Source: Cryptomeria japonica
Taxonomy: Eukaryota > Streptophyta > Pinopsida > Cupressales > Cupressaceae
Assembly: GCF_030272615.1 (NCBI RefSeq)
Contig: NC_081414.1
Span: forward strand, 909,483,009 to 909,547,008
DNA: 64,000 nt
Direction of reading: 5' to 3'
The notes beneath the pieces are model-generated. The model was not told the DNA's origin. It searched no databases and saw only the letters and a list, made by a program, of their open reading frames with translations. This document shows positions 22,481 to 35,900 of the stretch, in pieces. How positions within the stretch are numbered: position 1 is the first letter of the stretch; each line of letters begins with the position of its first letter. A program made the translations under genes and the position numbers.

Positions 22481-23602
22481 TATCTGCTCCTGGACTAATA
22501 TTTGGGTGATGTATTGTAAAATATGGATCGAACCCTGGAATGTCTGCATATGAGTAGGTAAAATTGATTTTCTATCTTTTGAAGGGTTCCAAATATTTTT
22601 ACCTTGTTAGTTCTGATAGAGATTTTGCTGGATATAGATCAGTTGTATCAATGATAATTGCCTGTGTTGGTTTTATTAGTATAAATGACTTCTCTTGATA
22701 AAATTCAGGTAAGGTGTCAAATCTCCCATCTTTCGGCGTCTCAAGGAGGTTTTCACCATTAGATGCATCCTTTATTTTTAGTTTTTCTCAGTCCAATGTT
22801 GCCAATAAATGGTTTTCAACATTAGACCTGACATTATTTTCTTGATTTTCTTTTTTGCGCTAGGAGATTTAACACCCACTTGACATGAAGATACATTAGC
22901 GGAATCCCTGGTGAAATTTGTTATAGGTTTGATTTCATTAAGATATAAGGATATGGCCTAGTCATTCGGTAAGGCATTAATGGTAGTATGTCCTTCATTT
23001 TCCCAGTCCATAGGTTCAGGAGGGATCAAGGATAAAGGGTCCTCATGTTGAATTATGTGAAAGATATTTGGGGTCATGATAGAGATGTCATAGCTTTCGA
23101 TATGTATGTCGATGCCTAGAATGGTACTCTCGTCAGAATGGCCTCGCATAAGAAACTCCTGATCGTCCTCGGTTAAGTCCATGTCAGCCGAATGTGATTT
23201 TGATTCAAGTAGGCTAGTTCTTAATGTTTCTTTTGCATACGTGTGAACTACATCAACTTCTACATTTGCTTCTTCCATTTAAATTTCAAGTTGCTCTTGT
23301 TTGTTTTTCCATGATAGCAAATATTCTCCGATCCCTTGATCTCTTAGCTGTATTTGTTTTTCCATGTTTGACAAAATTGATGCAAATGATTGTTCCTTGG
23401 ATTGTGTGCTTGAAGCTGCTACCTCTTTGTTATATGAAACAATGACCTCTGGAGCTTATTTCAGATTATTACAACACTGCAATGGATTTGAGTCTACTGA
23501 TATTGTGATTTCTTGTCCATTGTATGGAAATTTTAAGCACTGATGACATGTTGATGTAATAGCTTGTATGTCCTGTATCCATGGTCCTCCCAAGAGTATG
23601 TT
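22481..23602 (-). mobile_element. Element A internal region with no domain recognised
   Basis: Acidic, low-similarity coding-like text on the minus strand (for example 'MEEANVEVDVVHTYAKETL') lies between the protease and RNase H parts. I cannot assign a domain here. Confidence 0.5.
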
Positions 23603-24301
23603 CTATGGTAGGTCTAAGTCTAGAACTTGGCATGCTGTGTCTTTTTGCAAAGGTCCCACCCTGATAGGTAACATCATAATTCCTTTAGAGTAATGCTCTT
23701 CTTCGTCACATACTTTGAATGTGATGTTTTTCAGGGGATCAACTGCATCTTCAGAATAACCTAAATCACAAACAAGACTCAAAGAGAAAATGTTCAAGCC
23801 AGCTCCCCCATCTATCAAGACACATTTAACAAGCGTTCTATGAATGAGGACTTCAATTTCCAAGGAAGTGCTATGGGGATGTTGCAAGGAATCAATGCTT
23901 AGATATGAAGAAGATGAGCTTTGAATAGGATCCTCTGAAATAGGTTTGATGGGTATATTATTTGGTAAGGATGCTATGGAAGGTTCTTGCAAGCTTTCGA
24001 GAGGTGTAGGAGTAGATGCCTTTGGAGAGTCAATTTGTTTATGGGGGGATGATCCAATGCTAGACATAGGTGCACCATTTTGATCTTCTTTAGCCAAGTC
24101 CTTTAGGGATATTTTTAAGAGTTGCATAAAAGAGCCACCTTTCTTTTGAGATGTATTTGAATCCTTGTGAGGTTTTAACATAGTTGGATTTTGATTTTGA
24201 ACTTGTTTGATTGCTCTGATATGTTGACTTGTTACTTGTATTTTGCTTTGGTATGTCATGTTGATATGGTTTTCAGCTATTTCAAATGTTTTTGTTTCCA
24301 T
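23603..24301 (-). mobile_element. Protease part of element A
   Basis: The frame has a low-complexity polar N-terminal part followed by 'LVKCVLIDGGAGLNIFSLSL'. This is the D-x-G active-site loop of retroviral-type aspartic proteases in the form common in plant gypsy elements (usually D-[NTSG]-G-[AS]). A 'GIMMLPIRVGPLQKDT' segment after it fits the second half of the fold. Fossil. Confidence 0.75.
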
Positions 24302-25317
24302 TTCAGGGGTTCGATTGTCTAAAAGTTATTTTGATAAGTGATCGACAGTCAATGTCAAGGCAATAGAGTGATATGACACTAAAAGAGGACTCAAGTGTTT
24401 AAAGTTTGCAAGGTTTTCGATCTTCAGTTTAGGAGTGCAATGGTGATGATTTGATAAGAACCAAGTCCAGTAGGAAATATATATCCTATGATGTGGGACA
24501 AGATTATCTTGACCAAACATTTTAGTTTCATGATAAATGATGATTGATCCTGATGAGAAACTATGTTTGAGTGATCAGTTTATCAAAGAGGGTGATAATG
24601 CACTTTGAGATGTTTAGATCTTGAACTTGTTGAGGGTGAGCACTTGAAAATATTGAGGTGTTTATATGTTGGCATTTTTGATGATGTTGTGATTGTCATT
24701 GATGGACACACACTTGTTTTGTGATCACTTTCTTTATGTATGAGTTATGTTCAACTGGTAATTGTTCCAACCGATATTATGTATTATAGTCTTTAGACTA
24801 TTGGTGGTTTGTAGAAGGAGTTTACCAGTCACAAACTGACTGAAGACCCAAAGTGGTATGAAGACCTCAAGCGGTTTGAGGATCTCAAAGTGGTACGAAG
24901 GAACAAAGCGGTAGTTAACATTCTTCCAGTCTTCATTTTGATAACCAGTAATCGGTAAAATGTATGAAGCGGTATTACTCTGTGATGAGTTACCAACCGG
25001 TATTTATGTGATGAGTTACCAACCAGTATTTATGTGATGAGTTATCATCCACCGACACTTTGACGGTGATTTTATGTCGTGTTACCAAATGTGTCTAGAT
25101 GCACTAAACCTAGGAACTTGTAATGTAATCCTATTGGACCGACATGAAATCAGACTCCTTTATAAGGACATCATGTCTAGGGTTTTAGGAGTGGATGAGG
25201 GTTTTGTATGTGTGATTATAGAAGAGAAGATTAGATCTGTGTGAAGAAATAGAGTGTGGAGATATTGAAGACTAAAGTAATGCTAAATGTGCATTAACAA
25301 TAAGCTATCAAGGATCT

Positions 25318-28300
25318 TGTTGTTCACCAAAAGTGATTAACCCAAGTACACCTGCAATCCTTCTATGAAATGGCCAATTTCAGTCTATGAAACACATCAG
25401 GGCTTGGACAACATAACATAGGATCCTAAATGATCCTCCTGCACTTTAGCTTCTTGTAGACCTAGGGGGGGACACCCTTTTGATGCATGAAATTAACTCA
25501 TTTACTCACCATGACAACATCAATGAAGCAAATAAACCATTCCACAAGCTCAACAAATTAGATAACACATACAGATTGGTTGGATCTTGTACAAATAATG
25601 GGTGAAACAGAGCTTTGGAAGGATAGAACACAAAACCCCTAAACATAAACGGAAATAGATTTGTCTTTAATTTGAATTAATCTGAGACTATCCCCAAATC
25701 TGCAAGACCAGTGCCTTGTTCATTGGGCAACAGAGTCACACACAGATCTGCAAATGTGCATCCATAGTTACAAATTGGTTTTCCTTAAATAATATTCCTA
25801 CATTAACACCTTATACTAATGCATTACTTAATTCCATTCACAAAATTTATCAGATTTGGGACACATTCCATTGTTTATGAGTGATTATAGAATTTAAACT
25901 CTTCACTGAAGAATGCCTACAAACAATCATACGATCTCCTTGAGATGACAAATTATAGCTTCTTTGAGGATTCAATTCATAACAATGAAATATATGCACA
26001 AAGACAATATTGTGGGAAATTTACTCATGCTTGATACAAGTAAGACCTGCAACTAAGAAACCACATCTACAACATTGCACTGCAACCTCTATACCCTGAA
26101 AAGATCCATATAATTTTACACATTTGGGTCAAGTAATTCAGAAATGGAAGCCATGAAAACTGGATCATTTCCTCCAAAATTCTAGAACCCTTACAAGTAG
26201 CAAAAAATGGGAGTAAGAAGGAGAGGGAAAAACATTAGGTCTACAACCGAAATTGCCAAGTGTCTCCTCTTCCAACTGAATTCACTTTCTTCTTATTTCC
26301 CATGGAAACTGCTCCCAAAATATAAAAAATTTGTTAAAATTAACTACATGATTGGATTCCTTATCTCAAGAGCTTTCTGGCAATATATAATACTTGCCAT
26401 TTTGAGTAAACATAGACCTCTGGCGAATTAAACTTTGAATGTGCAGGCCATCATTTAAATTTTCATTTTTCCTCAATAGTTGAAACTATATCATTTAACT
26501 TTAATTTTTCCTCATTTTTTGCCTGATTTTTCATCTGACGCCCTGCCACGTGGCAGCCTATGATTCTCTCGCAGGGTCTACTAGTCACCACCTGTTTGTC
26601 GCGTCTGCCACGTGCCCACCACCTCAGTAGTTTGGTCTCAGTCTTTTGGTGGAATTTCTTCTTCGGCAAGCTGTCTATAGGTCTCATCGAACAGGCACTT
26701 TCATCGAAACCTTCGGGCCCACCGCAGACCACCACCTGAGCGCCATGTCACTACTTCATCATCACCACCCGGACCTACCATCGGACTGCCACCTAACTGG
26801 GACCCACCTGTTGGACCGCCATCAGACCTGCCACCTGTCTTTCGCCATTTTGCGATGGCTAATGAGCTTGCATCTTCGGGTCACGAAGTCACGTCAGTCG
26901 TTGGATTTGCTAAACCTGCTCACTCGTTAACTCTTCGCGATCTGCTTGAGTTTTTTGCCATTTCGAAGAGCTTAACATGCGAGCATCTCCCCTTCGTGAA
27001 GTCACGACAACCGTTGGATCTCCTGCAACTTGCTCACTGGTTAATTTGCTCCTTCTCTACAAAATTCACTTGCCTTGGGATCCGTGCTTGCATGGGGTCC
27101 ACCTTGTCACCACTTGTCAGCCTCCTCGGTCGCCTCGGGAAGCACACCCATGCGCGTGGGGTCCACTTGGGTGCCCAACTGACACCATTCATCAAAAGCC
27201 TTCAAGACTTTGACACTATGAATGGGTGGAGCCTTCATTTTAAATATTAAAAACTCCCAGTGCATAGCCAATGTGGGATATATGCATTTTCCTGAGAATG
27301 CATTTATGAAGGTTTTACCTTAGTGTTTTATGAGAGCTTTGCATTTGCTTAAGATTTTCTGAGCTTCCTTCTTCACCATGCCACGAAGAGGGAGGATTGT
27401 TACTGGTTTTATGCCTACCAAATCTGAATTTGATTGGAATTTAAATACCTCCACGCACCACGTAGGCCATTACATTGCATTGGCTTGGAAGCTGTTTTGC
27501 ATGCTATTCAACCACGCATAGCGGAAGGACTTGCATTTGATGCTTCAAAGACCCATGCAAGGAAAAGGATATTAACATTTGAACCTGCTAGTTGCAATTG
27601 CTTGAAAGTTCCCATGCTTTTTACAATGCCACGTGAGATGGAGGAGTTACTCCTACAAATTGCATTTGTTTTAACTTATTCATGCCCTCAGAATAATGCT
27701 ACTATGCTGCATTTGTTTTAAAAGCTTTATGCAGCCTTTCAACACAAGGAGGGAGGTCTGCATTATATCACCCATTTGCCTGGAATTTAAACACCCTTCT
27801 CCAAACACTAGTCACGTGCCACGTGAGGGAGGGAGGGCTGCTAATTTGCACTTGCTGCAAGTTTCAATCCCAACCATTGCATTTTCTCCATGTGTTTAAT
27901 CGTTGCCCCTTTATTACCACGCACAGGGATGGATTTTGGATTTACCGTGGAATTTTTCTATGGATAAAAGCTTTTGAAAATTCTTACAACAACGATCACG
28001 TGGAAGGGAAGGCACGTGAGAGGGGAGAGTTTAGGGAGGGGAGCTCTAGACTTGCCAATTGCATTTACTTCAAATCTTCTGCAACTTTCAAGACATGTGT
28101 GGGAGGATGAAGGATTGGCAAAACCATGGAATTCATTTTACATCTACTCATACATATTTACCTTGGTGTTACCCTCCTCTGCAATCCTAACAATATGGAC
28201 TCTTAGCTTGGTAATGTTATTGCCCTTGTCTATCCGCTCAAAGATGAATATGTCCCCTCTCTGAAGACTATTTTGAACTAAAAATTGCATCCATCCATCC

Positions 28301-29618
28301 ATAGATGACAAGTACACTGAAGTCGCCTCTAACCATCCTACTGGTGAATCATAGTCGAGCTGACATTGATATACATTACCATGAAAAGACCATTTTACCA
28401 TAAAATTAATGCACGGGCATGAACCAGGTCAGGCCCCAAAGTGGGTCCGGCTAAAAAAAAATTTGTTTTCATGCAACTGACCTTTGAAATGCCTTAGGAA
28501 CCTCAAACATACCTCTAGAAACGATCGACACCATTTTCGGATCATGAAACTGAGTTTTACAACATTTAGACACTTACGCCACATTTTCGCATTTAATTGC
28601 GAAGACGTAATTTTCAAACCAGTCAAAACACCTTTCTGGACCTCGCCATCTGACAGGCGTGTACTCTGATATACAAGCATGAACTCTACTAAACGGTTTT
28701 CCAAGATGAATCCCAAGTGAAGAGATATTAATTGTCGAAAATGACCAACTAGCTTTGTCGACACTGCGGACCTGATGAAGTCAATGTTCAGGCAACACAT
28801 GACGCCTTTCTTAAAAATATCAAACGACCTTCGTAGACCTTCAAAACTGAGACATAGGTACCTTGAAGTATATATCAAATCTTAGAACACTCATTTTGAC
28901 CAAAAACCTGACTAGGGATAAATGGTGCGCTCATGAAAATGGCCACTTTAACTGATACGACAATGAAAGTACGAAAGACTGAAAAGGATGGCTCAAGAAA
29001 CCCTTTTGAAAACTGATCAAACGGATTGGCAGAGGCTTGAAACTTGAACCATAGCTTTTCATTTATACCAGTAACAGCCCGGGACAAACATTCTGACATA
29101 ACACTCACTAAGGCAACTTTTACACTTATGCAAAATAGGGCTCTGACTAGTAGTTGAAACAGGGACTTGTCAAAACATACAAACTGCAAACAGTTCGAGC
29201 TTGGTAAACTGAGCAAATGGATTCATGAAGACTTGAAATTTTGCATGCTAACTCAAATTTATGCATAGAATTGAATCCAATTTGAAATTCTTCATGAAGA
29301 TCAATAGGGCAAAAGATATAAACACCCAAAGTAGGCTACTTAGTAAAATCTGCATTTGTGCCTAAAATGCACTTTCAGCTCACCCCTTGAAATGGGTACC
29401 TGATAAACCGATCCAAACTAAATTCTAAAAGTTGCACATCACTGTATAGGCCAAATGAAAGGTGTAGGATACACTTCCCAAGCCTTACCCTTCAAAAGTC
29501 AACTGGCTCCATTCTACCCCCTCTCTAACTAGGCCATTCAAACTGACTCATTTGGAAATGCAGAGCAAAATTTTGAAATGGGCCTCTAAACTTGACTCAA
29601 ATTTAATTAGTCCCAATA
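25318..29618 (-). repeat. 3' LTR of the gag-only element
   Basis: 4,301 bp. From left to right it holds an AT-rich 1.1 kb and a GC-richer block at about 26530-27240. In that block a segment with 'cgaagtcacgtcagtcgttgg' and 'gctcactcgttaa' is repeated as 'gaagtcacgacaaccgttgg' and 'gctcactggttaa'. After this come about 1 kb of lower GC, a B3-like fragment at 28162-28401, and about 1.2 kb with no recognised domain. Open frames in the GC-rich block show no family likeness and are not called genes. Confidence 0.85.
28162..28401 (-). pseudogene. B3 DNA-binding-domain-like exon inside the left LTR
   Basis: The minus frame shows 'GWLEATSVYLSSMDGWMQFL', 'VQNSLQRGDIFIFERI' and 'KLRVHIVRI'. These match the second half of the plant B3 fold (G-W-x-x-F-x-x-x-N-x-L-x-x-G-D-x-x-x-F-E ... 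hydrophobic strand), as in REM/ARF/ABI3-type transcription factors. The segment ends at AAG|GTAAAT, a good splice donor, which suggests a captured exon. The same text is in the other LTR. It runs in the same sense as gag. B3 assignment is by motif only. Confidence 0.5.
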
Positions 29619-32600
29619 GTGGCTCTGACTGGGGATGGTTGATTGCAAGATGAACACAAGAATCTAGAATCTATGGTTAAGCAGACCACCCAAAAATGGA
29701 TCATTTCTCTTCTCTTCTCAAAAATAGGGCTTCATTATTCCACCCAAACAGCAGGGCACTTTATTAAAAACCACACAACTAAAGCAAAGCAAGTATACAA
29801 TATATACAAACATACTGACAATTGAATATAAAATGCTCAAACAATCTTAGCATTTACCTCTGTCAAAAATCGGATTCTCATCACTTGATACCATGATCCA
29901 AACAAAGGTACCTTTCAACAACAACTGAGCGTACTCCTTATAATCAACCTCTTTCATCTCATTACTGTAACAACTGGTGTGCATACCTTTTGTTTGATTT
30001 TGAACTTCGTAATCACACACTATTTCAAAAGTAAAATCATGAGACAAATCACAATAGAGGCTTTCCCACAAGCTGCAATACATTTCACTATCCCAATCAA
30101 TTCTATCATTCACAAAGGCATCATCATGCTGAACTTCAAAAATAAATCATTCAATCTCACTACTGTAGTTCTTATCAACACTCACCTTGCTATCATTTTC
30201 ATTCATAGAATGAGGGACATTCATAACCAATTGATGCAAACAAGGAACATAAATGTTACAATCCGGATGTGATACTTCACTATGCTGATCACATTCTATA
30301 TTATCCTTGTCTATCAAACTCAACACATCTGCATCCTCAATATCCCATTCATGGAAAAGAATGCATACCTTTGGCTGAAGCAAATCCTCAGCTAAATCTT
30401 CTTCATTCAAACTTACATCCATCTAAAAAACTTCCATTTGTGGTCTGAAGTAGTCATCACATAACCCATGCCTCTTATCTTCATCATGAAGTAAAATTTT
30501 ACAATACATGTTACTGTTGTTTGGAATTTCATCAGCATTAAAAACTTGTTCAACACAAGGGGAAATTTCAGCATTTTCATCAAAGAGATCAGCACCATGA
30601 ACATTTATATCAAAGACAAAGAATCCCATCTCCAGTTCAAGCATACTATCAACATTCAAATTCTCTTCATGGTACTTAAAATTCCGAAAGCATTCAAATA
30701 CTAGTTCATTTAAATCTAAAAATAGAACATTATCAACACTGTTACATATGTTTTTATCTTAAAAGACACTTTCATTTTCATATTTCTGATTGAGGTATAT
30801 AACTTGGTCTCCTCCTATATCATCTTCACAAGATGAATAATAAGAATTCTCATAACCATCATCAGTTGCATAACTGACATTCATTTGCTGATCATAAGAA
30901 AGTGAATAACTCGTGCCAAGACCATTCTCATTCTGAAATTGATCTTCATTGTTCCTCTGTATACCTTCAAGGTGCTGAAAATCGAACTCAGTGTCCTCAT
31001 AATCAGCAGCACCACTCCATTCTGAAACACATTCATCACTGGGTATACTTGCACTAAAAACACTATCGGCATCATCCATAATTTGATTTTTAGATTTATC
31101 AGACTTAATCAAAATTTGATTTTCATCATATTGCACATTTTCACTTGCATAATCAGCAACATTTGGTGATCCTTCAGTATTTGGTATTGCAACATTAAAC
31201 ACATCAACAACATGTAAAGATCGATGGTCATCACCATCATTGTTTTCATTTTTACTATCCTTGAGAGATGCATGATTCACTTCATATTTGGCAGCTACAT
31301 AATCAGCATAACCAGCATACAAATCAAATGGTGCATATCCCTTATATATGTCTATCTCTGTATCAGCATTATCACAACAATTCCCACTGATCATTCCATC
31401 ATTACTGTGAGAGGCAACCAGCATTGACAATAGATATTCTTGACTCTGATTTAGCTTTGAATCACATATATCAGCAAAACTACTAGGAACAATAGGGCTT
31501 GACATATTTTGACAAGGAATATTTTGTTCAACTTCACATGGTATTTCACCATTGAAGGTATTTTGATAAGAAACAGTAGTAGACACAACTCTCTTGGATA
31601 TCCCAAATTTCAAATTATTTTCAATTTCCCTAGCTATGTTAAAAGCTTCATACAAAGTTTCGAGTTCTTTGTTTCTCAATAAGAAACCTATCTTCTTCTC
31701 AAAAGAACTCATAAAAATATCCAAACATACTTTATCATCAAACTTATATTTTCTGGAAATTTTAGACAAAGCTTGTGAAAATATGATATTAAATGTTGGT
31801 ACCAATTCATCTTCCCTGATTTGTATATAAGTGAATTCTTTCAACAAATCACAATCACTCATCTTTTCATCAAATTGGTCTAAGAAATCTGAAATCAATT
31901 CTTCCCATGAGGAAATACAATCTGCCGGCAAAAAAGAGAACCAATCCCTTGCATCCTCTTTCAAAGACTGGATGAATAACTTCATGCACACATCCTCTTG
32001 GAAAATTTCAAACTCTCCTATCAAATCTGAAAATCTTTTCACATGTTGACATGCTGATTTTGATTTCTTCCCACTAAATATGGGCAAATATTTTCCAATT
32101 TCTGTGGGTATGGGATTTGGGTAACTCGAAATATCTTTGAAATTTAGAGAAGCATAGTACTTCATACTGAAACCTTTCCTATTACATGGTTGTGACACTT
32201 CACTAGGCATGGTCATATGTGGAAATACACCCGATTGAAAAACTTCACTACACATTTCTTTTTACTCCCACAAATGATTATACAACCTTGGATAAAAGAA
32301 TGAAACACTTCAAGCACATATCCTTATTTCAAATCTATTCATAACATTGCTTGACACAAAGCTTTCCAAATTTGCATACTACAAAAGAACATATACATTG
32401 GACATTTCAGCAGAATGGATATGCAAATTAATTTGTGATTCCTCTCTTTCTCTCTTTACTAGTGCTGCTCACTTAATGGGAAAACTACATTACTCATTCA
32501 AATTTTCAGAACAAATGGTTTTGCATTGAAATTTCTGAAAATACCTGGGTGTTTGCAAGTGTAGGACTTGTAGATCTGAGCATTTATTTCAACTTTCAGC

Positions 32601-32991
32601 ATTGTCTTTTACCTCAGAGTCACCACCTCTTGCACAAAGGACATTTTGAACAACAGAAAGCCATTCAACACATATTTAAATTCTTTATTGTCTCCTTCAA
32701 TCTTGCTGCAATAAACACTCTTCTAGGCTATTTAACACATATGGATTTGGAAAATCAACACCAAATCTATGTGTATCTTTCTACTGCACTTTTTTATAAA
32801 ACTCTTATGATGAAGAACTTATCTGAGCATACAAATAATTTAATCATCGATATCTCAATGCGATTTATCAAATCATCTACTAATCCCTCAACCATAAAAG
32901 ACATCTTCTACTCTGTGCAATCTCAATGGACTGACTAACTAGATGAAATTAGGCAATTTCTATTCAGCATACCTAGTAGAGTCGCTATTTT
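29619..32991 (-). mobile_element. Interior of the gag-only element (gag coding region about 29850-32255)
   Basis: The largest part, 30759-32255, contains the retrotransposon gag domain (PF03732 type): 'CMKLFIQSLKEDARDWFSFL' followed by 'ISSWEELISDFLDQF', near residues 80-130. Helical text with 'RKYKFDDKVCLDIFMSSF' comes next, then a long acidic Asp/Asn/Glu/Ser-rich tail with no zinc knuckle seen. Tail-like coding text continues towards 29850 and closes with 'ENPIFDRGKC' shortly before the 3' LTR. The 730 bases between the PBS and gag show no gene. Fossil; broken. Confidence 0.8.
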
Positions 32992-35900
32992 TGTTGTTCA
33001 CCAAAAGTGATTAACCCAAGTACACTTGCAATCCTTCTATGAAATGGCCAATTTCAGTCTATGAAACACATCAGGGCTTGGACAACATAACATAGGACCC
33101 TAATTAATCCTCCTACACTTCAGGTTCTGCTAGACCTAGGGGGGACACCCTTTTGATGCATTAAATTAACTCATTTACTCACCATGAGAGCATCAATGAA
33201 GCAGATAAACCATTCCACAAGCTCAACAAATTAGATAACATATACGGATTGGCTGGATCTTGTACAAATAATGGGTGAAACAGAGCTTTAGAAGGATAGA
33301 ACACAAACCCCTAAACATAAAGAGAAATAGATTTGTCTTTAATTTGAATTAATCTGAGACTATCCCCAAATCTACAAGACTAGTGCCTTGTTCATTGGGC
33401 AACAAAGTCACACACAGAACTGAAAATGTGCATCCATATTTACAAATTGGTTTTCCTTAAACAATATTCCTGCATTAACACCTTATACTAATGCATTACT
33501 TAATTCCATTCACAAAATTTATCAGATTTGGGACACATTCCATTGTTTATGAGTGATTATAGAATTTAAACTCTTCACTGAAGAATGCCTACAAACAATC
33601 ATACGATCTCCTTGAGATGACAAATTATAGCCTCTTTGAGGATTCAATTCATAACAATGAAATATATGCACAAAGACAATATTGTGGGAAATTTACTCAT
33701 GCCTGATACAAGTAAGACCTGCAACTAAGAAACCACATCTACAACACTGCACTGCAACCTCTATACCCTGAAAAGATCCATATAATTTTACACATTTGGG
33801 TCAAGTAATTCAGAAATGGAAGCCATGAAAACTGGAGCATTTCCTCCAAAATTCTAGAACCCTTACAAGTAGCAAAAAATGGGAATAAGAAGGAGAGGGA
33901 AAAACATTAGGTCTGCAACTGAAATTGCCAAGTGTCTCCTCTTCCAACTAAATTCACTTTCTTCTTCTTTCCCATGGAAACTGCTCCCAAAATATAAAAT
34001 TTTTGTTAAAATTAACTACATGATTGGATTCCTTATCTCAAGGGCTTTCTGGCAATATATAATACTTGCCATTTTGAGTAAACATAGACCTCTGGCGAAT
34101 TAAACTTTGAATGTGCAGGCCATCATTTAAATTTTCATTTTTCCTCAATAGTTGAAACTATATCATTTAACTTTAATTTTTCCCCTTTTTTTGCTTGATT
34201 TTTCATCTGACGCCCTGCCACGTGGCAGCCTGTGATTCACTTATAGGGTCTACTAGTCACCACCTATCTGTCGGGTCAGCCACGTGTCCACCACCTCAGC
34301 AGTCTGGTCTCAGTCTTTTGGTGGAATTTCTTCTTCGGCGAGTGGTCTATAGGTCTCATCGAACAAGCACTTTCATCAAAACCTTTGTGCCCACCATGGA
34401 CCGCCACCTGAGTGCCATGTCATTGCTCCGTCATCGCCACCCGGACCTACGACTGGACTATCACCTAACCGGGACCCGCCTGCTGGACCACCATCAGACC
34501 CGCCACCTGTCTTTCACCATTTCGCGATGGCTAATGAGCTTGCATCTTTAGGTCACGAAGTCATGTCGGCCATTGGATCTCCTGAACTCGCTCACTCTTC
34601 ACGACCAGCTTGATTTTTTCACCATTTTGCAGAGCTTAACGTGCGAGCATCTCCCCTTCGCGAAGTCATGAAAATTGTTGGATCTCCTGCAACTTTCTCG
34701 CTGGTTAATTTGCTCCTTCTCTGCAAAACTCGCTTGCCTCAGGATCCATGCCTATGTGGGGTCCAGCTTGTCGCCACCTGTTAGCCTCCTCGGTCACCTC
34801 GGGAAGCGCACCCACGCGTGGGGTCCACTTGGGTGCCCAACCGACACCATTCATCAAAAGCCTTCAATGCTTTGACACTATGAATGGGTGGAGCCTTATT
34901 TTTAAATATTAAAAACTCCCAGTGCACAACCAATGTGGGATATATGCATTTTCCTGAGAATGCATTTCTGAAGGTTTTACCTGAGTGTTTTATGAGAGCT
35001 TTGCATTTGCTTAAGATTTTCTGAGCTTCCTTCTTCACCATGCCACACAGAGGGAGGATTGTTACTAGTTTTATGCCTGGCAAATCTGCATTTTATTGGA
35101 ATTTAAATACCTCCACACACCATGCAGGCCATTACATTGCATTGGCTTGGAAGCCCTTTTGCATGTTGTTCAACCACGCAGAGGGGAAGGACTTGCATTT
35201 GATGCTTCAGAGACCCACGCAAGGAAAAGGATATTAACATTTGAACCTTCTATTTGCAATTTCTTGAAAGTTCCCATGCTTTTTACAATGCCACGTGAGA
35301 GGGAGGAGTTACTCCTGCAAATTGCATTTGTTTTAACTTATTCATGCCCTCAGAATAATGCTATTATGCTTCATTTGTTTTAAAAGCTTTCTGCAGCCTT
35401 TCAACGCAAGGAGGGAGGTCTGCATTATATCACCCATTTTCCTAGAATGTAAACACCCTTCTCCAAACACCAGTCATGTGCCATGTGAGGGAGGGAGGGC
35501 TGCTAATTTGCACTTGCTGCAAGTGTCAATGCCTAATCATTGCATTTTCTCCATGTTTTAATCGCTGCCCCTTTATTACCATGCATAGGGATGGATTCTG
35601 ATTTTCCATGGAATTTTTCTATGGATAAAAGCTTTTGTAAATTCTTACAACAACCATCACATGGAAGGGAAGGCACGTGAGAGGGGAGAGTTGAGGGTGG
35701 GGAGCTCTAGACTTGCCAATTGCATTTACTTCAAAGCTTCTGCAACTTTCAAGACATGTGTGGGAGGATGAAGGATTGGCAAAACCATGGAATTCATTTT
35801 ACATCTGCTCATAGATATTTACCTTGTTGTTACCCTCCTCTACAATCTAGACAATATGGACTCTCAGCTTGGTAATGTTATTGCCCTTGTCTATCCGCTC

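Noticed and set aside
26646-27250. Overlapping plus-strand open frames in the GC-rich part of the left 4.3-kb LTR (His/Pro/Leu-rich)
   Set aside because: No family likeness, three frames open over the same bases, and the matching right-LTR block does not keep the same frames; GC-driven.
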